47,152 nucleotides of DNA from Candidatus Fimenecus excrementigallinarum (GTDB taxonomy: Bacteria > Bacillota > Clostridia > Oscillospirales > Acutalibacteraceae), in the NCBI GenBank assembly GCA_018714805.1, contig DVMW01000008.1, positions 1 to 47,152 on the forward strand, written 5' to 3'. Below, one piece after another: positions 40,828 to 47,152 of the stretch. Numbering within the stretch: the first letter of the stretch is position 1; each line of letters begins with the position of its first letter. Under the pieces are notes generated by a model, which was not told where the DNA came from, searched no databases, and saw only the letters and a list, made by a program, of their open reading frames with translations. A program made the position numbers and the translations under genes.

Positions 40828-42508
40828 CTTTGAGCGACTCCTTCAAATGGGTCAGCGCGATTTTGGTTTCCGCCGTCGTCTCGCCCAGAAGCGAGGCAAT
40901 CTCCTGGACGATGCGCATCTGCTTTTCGATGACCTTGTCCGTCACCTCAATCGTCTGGCGGCTCATTTCCTCTTTCCGGGCCTTTTCCTTTTCCTCGGCG
41001 GTGATGTCGCGCATAATGCACATTAAAATGTGGTACTGCCGGTCGTAGATGATGGTCTCTTCCACATATTTGTCATACTCGGCAAGATACACGCGCTTGT
41101 CGTGAATCCCGATGCCGCCGGAAAGCACCTCGATAAAATCAAACGGCTCCAGGATACGCACGACCGGCTCGCCGAGCACGTCGTTCTGGCTGCGGATATT
41201 GAGGATATCGCGCGCGGCGGCGTTTATCTGCTGGATTTCCATGTCCTCGTTGAGAATCAGGATGCCGTTCGGCGTGTTCTGGATGATGGTATCGGAAAAC
41301 GTTTCCGCCTTTTCCTTGAGGTACGGCAGGCACATGGAAAGCTCCGCCTTGCCGTCGAGCACGGCCTGCGCCTTTTCGCGGCAGGTGTTGTACCCGCACG
41401 ACCCGCAGTTGAGCTCGTCCTCGGGGCGGATTTTGCCCATTTTGCGCAGGATTTCTTCTATCGCACGGCTGCCTGCGCGCGGCTTTTCCTTTTTGAGGAA
41501 CGGCAGCTCCTTTTGCAGCGCGGCGCTGTCCGGCTGTTCAACCGGGAAATCGGCGCCGCCGGCCTGCTTTGCATACTTTTCGACCGCCAGATACCCCTGC
41601 ACGGGCGCGCGGTGGGAATGGCGCATGGTCGGCCCCCCGATGCAGCTGCCCGGGCACGCCGACATTTCGATAAAGCAGTTGTGGATGTTGCCGTTTATCA
41701 CGTCTTCAATGGCGTTGATGCAGGCGGACATACCGTCCACCGCAAGATAGCTGTACTGCGGGTTGTCGCAGCGCATGGATTTGAGGATGCCGCCCGCTGT
41801 CGGGAAAAAGCGCGTCTTCCCCTGCGGCTCGCCGTCCTCGGGCAGGGACTCGGGAACAACGCCCGCTTCCTCGAACCAGGCGTCCAGCTCCTCAAAGGTC
41901 AGCACGCAGTCCACAATCCCGGGGTACGCCTCCCCTTCCGCCTTTTTCGAGATGCACGGACCCACAAAGACCGTTTTGGCGCCGGGGTGCTCGCGCTTGA
42001 GCTCTGCGCAGTGCGCCTGCATGGGCGACTGGACCTTGGCGAGAAAGGGAAGCGCCTCGGTAAAATGCTTTTGGATAAGCAAATTGACCGTGTGGCAGCA
42101 GGTGGCGATGATAACGTCCTGCTCGCCGGCGTCCGCCATGCGGTCATATTCGTTTTTGACCATTGTGGCGCCGACGGCGGTCTCCTCTGCGCCGGCAAAC
42201 CCAAGCTGCATCAACGCTTTGCGCATCCCCGCAATGCCGACGCCCTCGTAGTTTGCGGCGAACGAAGGCGCGAGACTCACATAAACGGGCGCGTCGCCCG
42301 CCAAAAGGGCTTTGGCGGACGGCACGTCGTTTCGAATCTCTTTTGCATTTTGCGGACAGGCGACGAAGCACATCCCGCACAGAACACACTCATCCTCGAT
42401 GATTTGCGCCTGCGAGCCCGAAAAGCTGATGGATTTCACCGGGCAGTTACGGATGCACTTGTAGCAGTTTTTGCAGTTGGACTTCTTCAGGTGGATATAA
42501 TTGGACAT
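40820..42508 (-). CDS. hydS: Sensory [FeFe] hydrogenase with PAS domain (HydS, group C)
   Basis: 562 residues. Two [4Fe-4S] motifs (C12, C15, C18, C22 and C41, C44, C47, C51) precede the H-cluster domain: loop 1 T136-C-C-H139, loop 2 P184-C185-I-S-K-K189, loop 3 M282-S-A-C285-P-G-S-C289. The TCCH form and the diverged loop 3 are typical of group C, sensory rather than catalytic, enzymes. An extra Fe-S motif follows (C368-x2-C371-x4-C376...C393), then a PAS domain (about 400-505, NTPNGILILNEDMEIQQINAAARDIL) and a C-terminal coiled coil (about 510-562). H2 oxidation is thought to alter the PAS output. ATG 42508 follows GGGGGAG. The gene overlaps the phosphatase gene. Confidence 0.93.
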   Translation of the reverse strand: MSNYIHLKKSNCKNCYKCIRNCPVKSISFSGSQAQIIEDECVLCGMCFVACPQNAKEIRNDVPSAKALLAGDAPVYVSLAPSFAANYEGVGIAGMRKALMQLGFAGAEETAVGATMVKNEYDRMADAGEQDVIIATCCHTVNLLIQKHFTEALPFLAKVQSPMQAHCAELKREHPGAKTVFVGPCISKKAEGEAYPGIVDCVLTFEELDAWFEEAGVVPESLPEDGEPQGKTRFFPTAGGILKSMRCDNPQYSYLAVDGMSACINAIEDVINGNIHNCFIEMSACPGSCIGGPTMRHSHRAPVQGYLAVEKYAKQAGGADFPVEQPDSAALQKELPFLKKEKPRAGSRAIEEILRKMGKIRPEDELNCGSCGYNTCREKAQAVLDGKAELSMCLPYLKEKAETFSDTIIQNTPNGILILNEDMEIQQINAAARDILNIRSQNDVLGEPVVRILEPFDFIEVLSGGIGIHDKRVYLAEYDKYVEETIIYDRQYHILMCIMRDITAEEKEKARKEEMSRQTIEVTDKVIEKQMRIVQEIASLLGETTAETKIALTHLKESLKDE

Positions 42509-42571
42509 ATCGCTCCCCCGTTTCCGTCTGCAAATTTTAAAGCTGCCGGGCTTTTTCTCAAAGCCCGTTTT

Positions 42572-42814
42572 TCAGGCAAGTTTTGCCAGCACGTTCTCCT
42601 TGAAAAAGTCGTCGACCGTTTCGGGCGAAACGGAAAACAGCACGTCGTCCACCGTGACGGACACGCCGTTGCGGCAGTTGCCCATGCAGAATTTCCCGCT
42701 GAGCTCGACCTTTTCCTTCAAACCGTTTTCCGCCACAAGCTGCTGCAGCCGCTCCACGACGGCGCGCGAGCCCTTCAGGTGGCAGGAACTGCCGATACAG
42801 ACTGTTACTTTCAT
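42572..42814 (-). CDS. [2Fe-2S] thioredoxin-like ferredoxin
   Basis: 80 residues. A stand-alone NuoE-C/HydC-like thioredoxin-fold ferredoxin with the cluster ligands in C6-IGSS-C11 and C43-MGN-C47. It resembles the small [2Fe-2S] subunits that accompany NAD-linked hydrogenases. Here it sits between the kinase-like gene and hydS, so it may deliver electrons to or from HydS (inference). ATG 42814 follows AAAGGAGAGG. Confidence 0.9.
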   Translation of the reverse strand: MKVTVCIGSSCHLKGSRAVVERLQQLVAENGLKEKVELSGKFCMGNCRNGVSVTVDDVLFSVSPETVDDFFKENVLAKLA

Positions 42815-42845
42815 TGCGAAGCCTCTCCTTTACCCTGCGGCAGCC

Positions 42846-43595
42846 TTATTCGTAATCGACGACGTCAAGCCACTTCATCAACAGCTCTTTTTCCTCGGGG
42901 TTGCGCTTGACGCTCTGCGAGGCGGCGACAATGGGCAGCCATTTCTGGACGTACTGCTTGGCGGTGTCGCTCTTTTTGCAGAACAGGTTCAGATACTTTT
43001 CCGCAAGCGCCGACTCGCCCTTGAGCGAAAACACAAGGTAGGTGCGCGCCGCATCGGCGGAGGCGTTGCCCTGGGTGACGTGCGCCCAGTCGATGATATA
43101 GTTCACGCCGTCGTCGCCGATGATGATGTTGCTCGGGCGGAAGTCGCCGTGGCAGACCTTGTTGTGCTTGGGCATACCCTCCAGGCGGGTGTGCAGCTCG
43201 TAGCGCGTGGTCGCGTCGAGGTCGGTCTCGTCAATCTTGCGGTTCATCTTGTCCTTGAGCTTGTTGAGCAGCGGCGCCTTCTGGTTGTGGATGCGCAGCT
43301 GGATTTCGACGAACAAATCGAGGTATTCGTCCTCTTTTTCCGGGTGCTCCTCCATAAGCTGGGCGAGCGTTTTGCCCTGGATGAACTCGGAGGCGATGGC
43401 CCATTTGCCGTCAATCACGCCGACCTCTAAAAGCTTCGGCACGGGCAGCCCCGTTTCCTCGGCGCGGGCCTGGTTGAGCGCTTCGTTTAAGATGTCGGAC
43501 TTTTTGTAGCCCTCGTCAAACACCTTCACAGCGCGGTCGCCGTCGCGGTAAACGGTCTTTGCGGTGCGGACCGCGATAACCTTTTCCAGTTTCAT
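42846..43595 (-). CDS. APH-fold kinase (aminoglycoside phosphotransferase / Ser-Thr kinase-like)
   Basis: 249 residues. The N-lobe nucleotide region holds the lysine of DRAVKVFDEGY; the catalytic loop is HGDFRPSNIII (Asp as base, Asn as Mg ligand) and the metal-binding acid is in YIIDWAHV, here DWAH rather than DFG. This is the fold of APH, choline and fructosamine kinases. The position in a redox operon with a PP2C-type phosphatase argues for a regulatory protein kinase rather than antibiotic resistance; the substrate is unproven. ATG 43595 follows GGAGGAG. It is 12 bp from adhE and 31 bp from the ferredoxin gene. Confidence 0.85.
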   Translation of the reverse strand: MKLEKVIAVRTAKTVYRDGDRAVKVFDEGYKKSDILNEALNQARAEETGLPVPKLLEVGVIDGKWAIASEFIQGKTLAQLMEEHPEKEDEYLDLFVEIQLRIHNQKAPLLNKLKDKMNRKIDETDLDATTRYELHTRLEGMPKHNKVCHGDFRPSNIIIGDDGVNYIIDWAHVTQGNASADAARTYLVFSLKGESALAEKYLNLFCKKSDTAKQYVQKWLPIVAASQSVKRNPEEKELLMKWLDVVDYE

Positions 43596-43607
43596 TTCTG
43601 CTCCTCC

Positions 43608-46217
43608 TTATTCACCGTAATAGGCTTTCAGATACATTTCCTTGAGCTCTTTCATCAGCGGATAGCGCGGGTTCGCGCCGGTGCACTGGTCGTTGAACGC
43701 CTGCTCGACCATTTCGTCCAGGGTGTCGAGGAAGTATTTCTCGTCCACGCCGTAGTCGCGGATGGTCTTTTTCACGCCGCAATGCGCCTTGAGTTCGTCG
43801 ACCTTCGCGATAAGGCCCTCGAGCTTTTCTTCGTCGGTCTTGCCCGTCACGCCAAGCGCGTCGGCAACCTCAGCGTAGCGCGCAAGGGTGTGCGGGTGGT
43901 CATACTGCGGGAAGGTGCCCATCTTGGTGGGAACCTCCGCCGCGTTGTAGCGCAGGACATGGTCGATAAGCAGCGCGTTGGCAATGCCGTGCGGCAGGTG
44001 GTGGAACGCGCCGAGCTTGTGCGCCATGGAGTGGCACACGCCCAGGAAGGCGTTCGCGAACGCCATACCGGCCATGGTGGCGGCGTTGCCCATTTTTTCA
44101 CGTGCGACGGGGTCGTTCGGGCCGTTGTCATAGGCGCGCGGCAGGTACTGGAAAATCATTTGCAGCGCGCGGATGGCCAGGCCGTCGGTGTAGTCGGTCG
44201 CCATGACGGAGGCGTACGCTTCCAGCGCGTGCGTCACCGCGTCAATGCCGGAGGCGGCCGTCAGCCCTTTCGGCGCGCTCATCATAAGGTCGGCGTCGAC
44301 AATCGCCATGTTGGGCATGAGCTGGTAGTCGGCAAGCGGCCATTTCACGCCGGTCTCGGCGTCGGTGATAATCGCGAACGGCGTGACCTCGGAGCCCGTG
44401 CCCGCAGAGGTCGGGACGGCGATGAAATACGCCTTTTCGCCCATTTTCGGGAAGGTATACACACGCTTGCGGATGTCCATGAAGTCCATGGCCATGTCGG
44501 AGAAGTCGACGTCCGGATGCTCGTACATGACCCACATAATCTTTGCCGCGTCCATGGCGGAGCCGCCGCCGACGGCGATGATGGTGTCGGGCTCGAACTG
44601 GCGCATCTGGTCGGTGCCCTTTTCGGCGCACTGCAGCGTCGGGTCGGGCGCGACTTCATAGAAGCAGGTGTGCTGAATGCCCATTTCGTCGAGCTTTTCC
44701 TCGATGGGCTTCGTGTAGCCGTTGTTGTAAAGGAAGGAGTCGGTCACGATGAACGCCTTTTTCTTGCCGAGCACGTTTTTCAGCTCGTCAAGCGCAACGG
44801 GCAGGCAGCCCTTTTTGAAATACACCTTTTCAGGCGCGCGGAACCACAGCATATTTTCCCTTCTCTCGGCAACAGTCTTGATGTTCAGCAGGTGCTTGAC
44901 GCCGACGTTCTCGGAAACCGAGTTGCCGCCCCAGGAGCCGCAGCCCAAGGTCAGCGACGGCGCGAGCTTGAAGTTGTAAAGGTCGCCGATGCCGCCCTGC
45001 GAGGAGGGGGTGTTGACAAGCACACGGCAGGTCTTCATGCGTTCGCCGAAGCGCGCGAGCTTCTCTTTTTCGGTGACGGCGTTGAGATACACCGAGGAGG
45101 TGTGGCCGTAGCCGCCGTCCGCGATAAGGTGGTCCGCCTTATCCATGGCGTCGTCAAAGCCCTTCGCCTTGTACATGGCAAGCACGGGCGAAAGCTTTTC
45201 GTGCGCAAACTCCTCGGAGATGTCGACGCTCTCGACCTCGCCGATGAGAATCTTGGTCGTTTCGGGAACGGTCACGCCCGCGAGCGCCGCAATCTTGTAA
45301 GCCGGCTGGCCGACAATCTTGGCGTTGAGCGCACCGTTGATGATGATGGTCTTGCGGACCTTTTCAATCTCCGCCTTTTTGAGGAAATAGCAGCCGCGGC
45401 GGGTGAATTCGTCCTTGACCTGCTTATAGACCTTGTCGAGCACGATAACGGACTGCTCGGACGCGCAAATCATGCCGTTGTCGAAGGTCTTGGAATGGAT
45501 AATCGAGTTGACGGCGAGCAGGATGTCGGCGGTGTCGTCGATAATCGCCGGCGTGTTGCCCGCGCCGACGCCCAGCGCCGGTTTGCCGGAGGAATAAGCT
45601 GATTTTACCATACCCGGGCCGCCCGTGGCAAGGATAATATCGGCTTCCTTCATCAAAAGCGTCGTCATTTCCAGCGACGGGATGTCAATCCAGGCGATGA
45701 TGTCCTCGGGCGCGCCCGCCGCCACAGCGGCCTCCAGCACGACCTTGGCCGCGGCGATGGTCGATTTTTTCGCGCGCGGGTGGGGGCTGATGATGATGCC
45801 GTTGCGGGTCTTTAAGGAAATCAGGGTCTTGAAAATCGCGGTGGACGTCGGGTTCGTGGTCGGAATGACCGCCGCGATAACGCCGATGGGCTCGGCGACG
45901 CGCTTAATCCCAAAGGCGGGGTCCTCGTCCACAACGCCGCAGGTCTTGGTGTCCTTATACGCGTTGTAGATATACTCGGCGGCGTAGTGGTTCTTGATGA
46001 CCTTATCCTCCACAACGCCCATGCCGGTCTCCTCGACCGCCATTTTCGCAAGCGGGATGCGCTGCTTGTTGGCGGCGATAGCGGCGGCGCGGAAAATGGC
46101 GTCGACCTGTTCTTGGGTATAGGTCGAAAAAGCCTCCTGCGCCTTGCGGACCCGTTTGAGCGCTGCTTCGAGCTTCTCGACCGAGTCCACCACTTCATAC
46201 GTCCTCGTGTTTTCCAT
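43608..46217 (-). CDS. adhE: Bifunctional acetaldehyde-CoA / alcohol dehydrogenase
   Basis: 869 residues, the usual AdhE length. The N-terminal aldehyde dehydrogenase half (about 1-440) has the catalytic cysteine in FDNGMICASEQSVIV and the NAD site GGPGMVKSAY. The C-terminal iron alcohol dehydrogenase half (about 460-869) has GGGSAMDAAK and the Fe ligand region GVCHSMAHKLGAFHHLPHG. It reduces acetyl-CoA to ethanol, oxidising two NADH, and forms spirosomes in other bacteria. ATG 46217 follows AAAGGAG. It lies 15 bp downstream of rex and is the classical Rex target. Confidence 0.97.
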   Translation of the reverse strand: MENTRTYEVVDSVEKLEAALKRVRKAQEAFSTYTQEQVDAIFRAAAIAANKQRIPLAKMAVEETGMGVVEDKVIKNHYAAEYIYNAYKDTKTCGVVDEDPAFGIKRVAEPIGVIAAVIPTTNPTSTAIFKTLISLKTRNGIIISPHPRAKKSTIAAAKVVLEAAVAAGAPEDIIAWIDIPSLEMTTLLMKEADIILATGGPGMVKSAYSSGKPALGVGAGNTPAIIDDTADILLAVNSIIHSKTFDNGMICASEQSVIVLDKVYKQVKDEFTRRGCYFLKKAEIEKVRKTIIINGALNAKIVGQPAYKIAALAGVTVPETTKILIGEVESVDISEEFAHEKLSPVLAMYKAKGFDDAMDKADHLIADGGYGHTSSVYLNAVTEKEKLARFGERMKTCRVLVNTPSSQGGIGDLYNFKLAPSLTLGCGSWGGNSVSENVGVKHLLNIKTVAERRENMLWFRAPEKVYFKKGCLPVALDELKNVLGKKKAFIVTDSFLYNNGYTKPIEEKLDEMGIQHTCFYEVAPDPTLQCAEKGTDQMRQFEPDTIIAVGGGSAMDAAKIMWVMYEHPDVDFSDMAMDFMDIRKRVYTFPKMGEKAYFIAVPTSAGTGSEVTPFAIITDAETGVKWPLADYQLMPNMAIVDADLMMSAPKGLTAASGIDAVTHALEAYASVMATDYTDGLAIRALQMIFQYLPRAYDNGPNDPVAREKMGNAATMAGMAFANAFLGVCHSMAHKLGAFHHLPHGIANALLIDHVLRYNAAEVPTKMGTFPQYDHPHTLARYAEVADALGVTGKTDEEKLEGLIAKVDELKAHCGVKKTIRDYGVDEKYFLDTLDEMVEQAFNDQCTGANPRYPLMKELKEMYLKAYYGE

Positions 46218-46232
46218 GTGTACCGTACTCCT

Positions 46233-46901
46233 TTACCGAATTTGCATGGATGCCTGTAACGACTGTTTCAAATGGGCGGACAGCACCGCCAGAGACGACG
46301 CGATATTTTCGTTTTGCAAAAGCACCCCGTCGGGGACCCGCAGGCGGACGGGCGCGAAATTCCAAACGGCGCGCACCCCGCCCTCCACGAGCATATCGCA
46401 AACCTCCTGCGCGCTTTCGGCGGGCACGGTGATAATCCCGATGTGCACGCCCATGCGCCGGCAGAGGTCCGTCAGCTTGCTGACCGGCAGAATTTTCGGC
46501 GCGCCGCGGATATACGGCGCGGTCTCGTCGGCCTCCCGGTCAAAGGCGGCGACCAGCCGGATGCCGAACTGCGCGAACCCCTCGTACCCGAGCAGCGCGC
46601 GTCCGAGCTTCCCGGCGCCCACAAGCACCGCCTCGTTGACGCTGTCATAGCCGAGGAAGGCTTCGATGTCCCGCACAAGGCGGGCGACCTCGAACCCCGT
46701 TTTCGGCTTGCCCGCACAGGAACTGACGGCGGCGAGGTCCTTGCGGACCTGGACCTCGTTAAGCCCCAGCGCCGCGGCGAGCTTCGGCGCGGAAATGCGC
46801 GCGTCGCCGGCGGGCAGGCGCTTGAGAAAGTCGAGATACACGGGCAGCCGCAGCAGCGTCTGCCGCGATACGCTGCGAACGCCGGACCGGACTTGCGCCA
46901 T
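46233..46901 (-). CDS. rex: Redox-sensing transcriptional repressor Rex
   Basis: 222 residues. The N-terminal winged helix (about 10-80; SRQTLLRLPVYLDFLKRLP, LGLNEVQVRKDLA) precedes a Rossmann domain that senses NADH/NAD+ (VLVGAGKLGRALLGY, then VAAFDRE with the acidic residue for NAD ribose). The C-terminal helix for domain swapping is present. Rex represses fermentation genes when NADH is low and leaves DNA when NADH is high. ATG 46901 follows AGGGGG; the frame is open further upstream into the promoter. It is the first gene of its operon and is preceded by two Rex-like operators, so it autoregulates. Confidence 0.95.
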   Translation of the reverse strand: MAQVRSGVRSVSRQTLLRLPVYLDFLKRLPAGDARISAPKLAAALGLNEVQVRKDLAAVSSCAGKPKTGFEVARLVRDIEAFLGYDSVNEAVLVGAGKLGRALLGYEGFAQFGIRLVAAFDREADETAPYIRGAPKILPVSKLTDLCRRMGVHIGIITVPAESAQEVCDMLVEGGVRAVWNFAPVRLRVPDGVLLQNENIASSLAVLSAHLKQSLQASMQIR

Positions 46902-46937
46902 GGCTCTGCCCCCTATCAGTAATCCTGTATTGATTGT

Positions 46938-46966
46938 ATGATAGCGCACGGCGGCGGCGTTGTCAA
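46938..46966 (-). promoter_or_regulatory. Promoter of the rex-adhE-hydrogenase operon
   Basis: Minus strand: TTGACA at 46961-46966, a 17-bp spacer and TATCAT at 46938-46943. Confidence 0.85.
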
Positions 46967-46973
46967 TGGAAAT

Positions 46974-46991
46974 TTGTTAATTTTTTAACAT
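46974..46991. promoter_or_regulatory. Rex operator 1
   Basis: TTGTTAATTTTTTAACAT matches the clostridial Rex site TTGTTAA-N4-TTAACAA at all but the last base. It ends seven bases upstream of the -35 box. Confidence 0.85.
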
Positions 46992-47000
46992 CTGTTTCCC

Positions 47001-47018
47001 TTGACAATTTTTTAACAG
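47001..47018. promoter_or_regulatory. Rex operator 2 (degenerate)
   Basis: TTGACAATTTTTTAACAG has one good half-site and the same N4 spacing, 27 bp from operator 1, which puts it two to three helical turns away. Confidence 0.55.
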
Positions 47019-47073
47019 AGCCGGGCGCGCTTTTGTGCAGATTTACGGAGCAAGCCGCGCGGAAAAATAACCA

Positions 47074-47120
47074 GCCAGGGGACGGTTCTGTGTCGAAACG
47101 ACAAAGAACCGTCCCCTGGC
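47074..47120. repeat. Long palindromic intergenic repeat (GGGGACGGTTCT type)
   Basis: Arms 47074-47095 and 47099-47120 are inverted copies of 22 bp with one mismatch and a 3-nt AAA loop; core GGGGACGGTTCT...AGAACCGTCCCC. This palindrome type recurs in intergenic regions of many Clostridia, from memory. It is not followed by a T-run. Confidence 0.85.
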
Positions 47121-47124
47121 AGAT

Positions 47125-47152
47125 ATTCAGAGTTCAGAAATCAGATGTCAGA
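47125..47152. repeat. Four tandem 7-nt units NNTCAGA at the window edge
   Basis: Units ATTCAGA, GTTCAGA, AATCAGA and TGTCAGA follow one another without gaps and run to the last base, so the array may continue outside the window. Confidence 0.75.

Noticed and set aside
41030-42910. A 626-residue open frame antisense to hydS
   Set aside because: The opposite strand encodes a full hydrogenase with intact cluster motifs and RBS; the antisense frame has neither.
42846-43595. Aminoglycoside resistance gene
   Set aside because: The APH fold is shared by many kinases; the operon context is redox metabolism and no resistance-specific features are visible.
43782-45602. A 606-residue open frame antisense to adhE
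   Set aside because: Shadow of the AdhE coding strand; Val/Arg/Gly-rich with no RBS or recognisable domain.

Overview
The window reads like a piece of chromosome from a GC-rich, strictly fermentative, Gram-positive anaerobe of the Clostridia, most likely Oscillospiraceae/Ruminococcaceae. The grounds are the gene content: DnaD and DnaI-type replication proteins, an ECF S component, clostridial [FeFe] hydrogenases, AdhE, Rex, a dockerin-bearing secreted protein and a BspA-type repeat protein. Taxonomy is an inference from gene content. No transposase, integrase, phage gene, rRNA or CRISPR array was seen, and no gene-free stretch exceeds about 300 bases.

Layout. 1-3067 (minus) is the 5' part of a very long secreted leucine-rich-repeat protein that runs off the left edge. 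3.2-12.7 kb is housekeeping: a HAD phosphatase, tRNA-Leu(CAG), a membrane protein, a pyrB / iron-sulfur flavoprotein / thioredoxin operon in which PyrB carries a PyrI-like zinc domain, a DUF2804 protein and a lipoprotein, initiator tRNA-fMet, a cytidine deaminase-like gene between two copies of one terminator, a cell-surface protein, and coaX with an ECF S component that is probably a pantothenate transporter. 12.8-16.2 kb holds an MFS/GPH transporter and a membrane-anchored glycerophosphodiesterase-like protein that has lost its catalytic residues. 16.4-19.3 kb is an HTH-nth-dnaD-dnaI operon. 19.3-27.2 kb holds a Gfo/Idh/MocA oxidoreductase, an HTH-membrane protein with a GDYXXLXY-like partner, OadB with a 55-residue OadG-like protein, cysK, and a divergent GPH sugar symporter. 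27.3-33.6 kb holds tRNA-Arg(CCG), ychF, a PTS EIIC-like permease coupled to an anchored beta-helix protein, and the dockerin protein. 33.7-38.2 kb holds a polyprenyl glycosylphosphotransferase divergent from asnB, then ldh.

The most coherent system is the seven-gene minus-strand block 46901-38195: rex, adhE, an APH-fold kinase, a [2Fe-2S] thioredoxin-like protein, a PAS-bearing sensory [FeFe] hydrogenase (HydS), a SpoIIE/PP2C phosphatase and a group B [FeFe] hydrogenase. It starts at a promoter with two Rex-like operators just upstream and ends at a strong bidirectional terminator. It should couple NADH/NAD+ sensing (Rex) and H2 sensing (HydS) to disposal of reducing power as ethanol and H2. 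A closely similar transcription unit is known from Ruminococcus albus 7, so this is not a new system, but the gene set and operators here are unusually clear.

Promoters in this window are very regular: twenty of the twenty-one sigma-A type promoters listed have a 17-bp spacer. That regularity helped decide several start codons, including four TTG starts.
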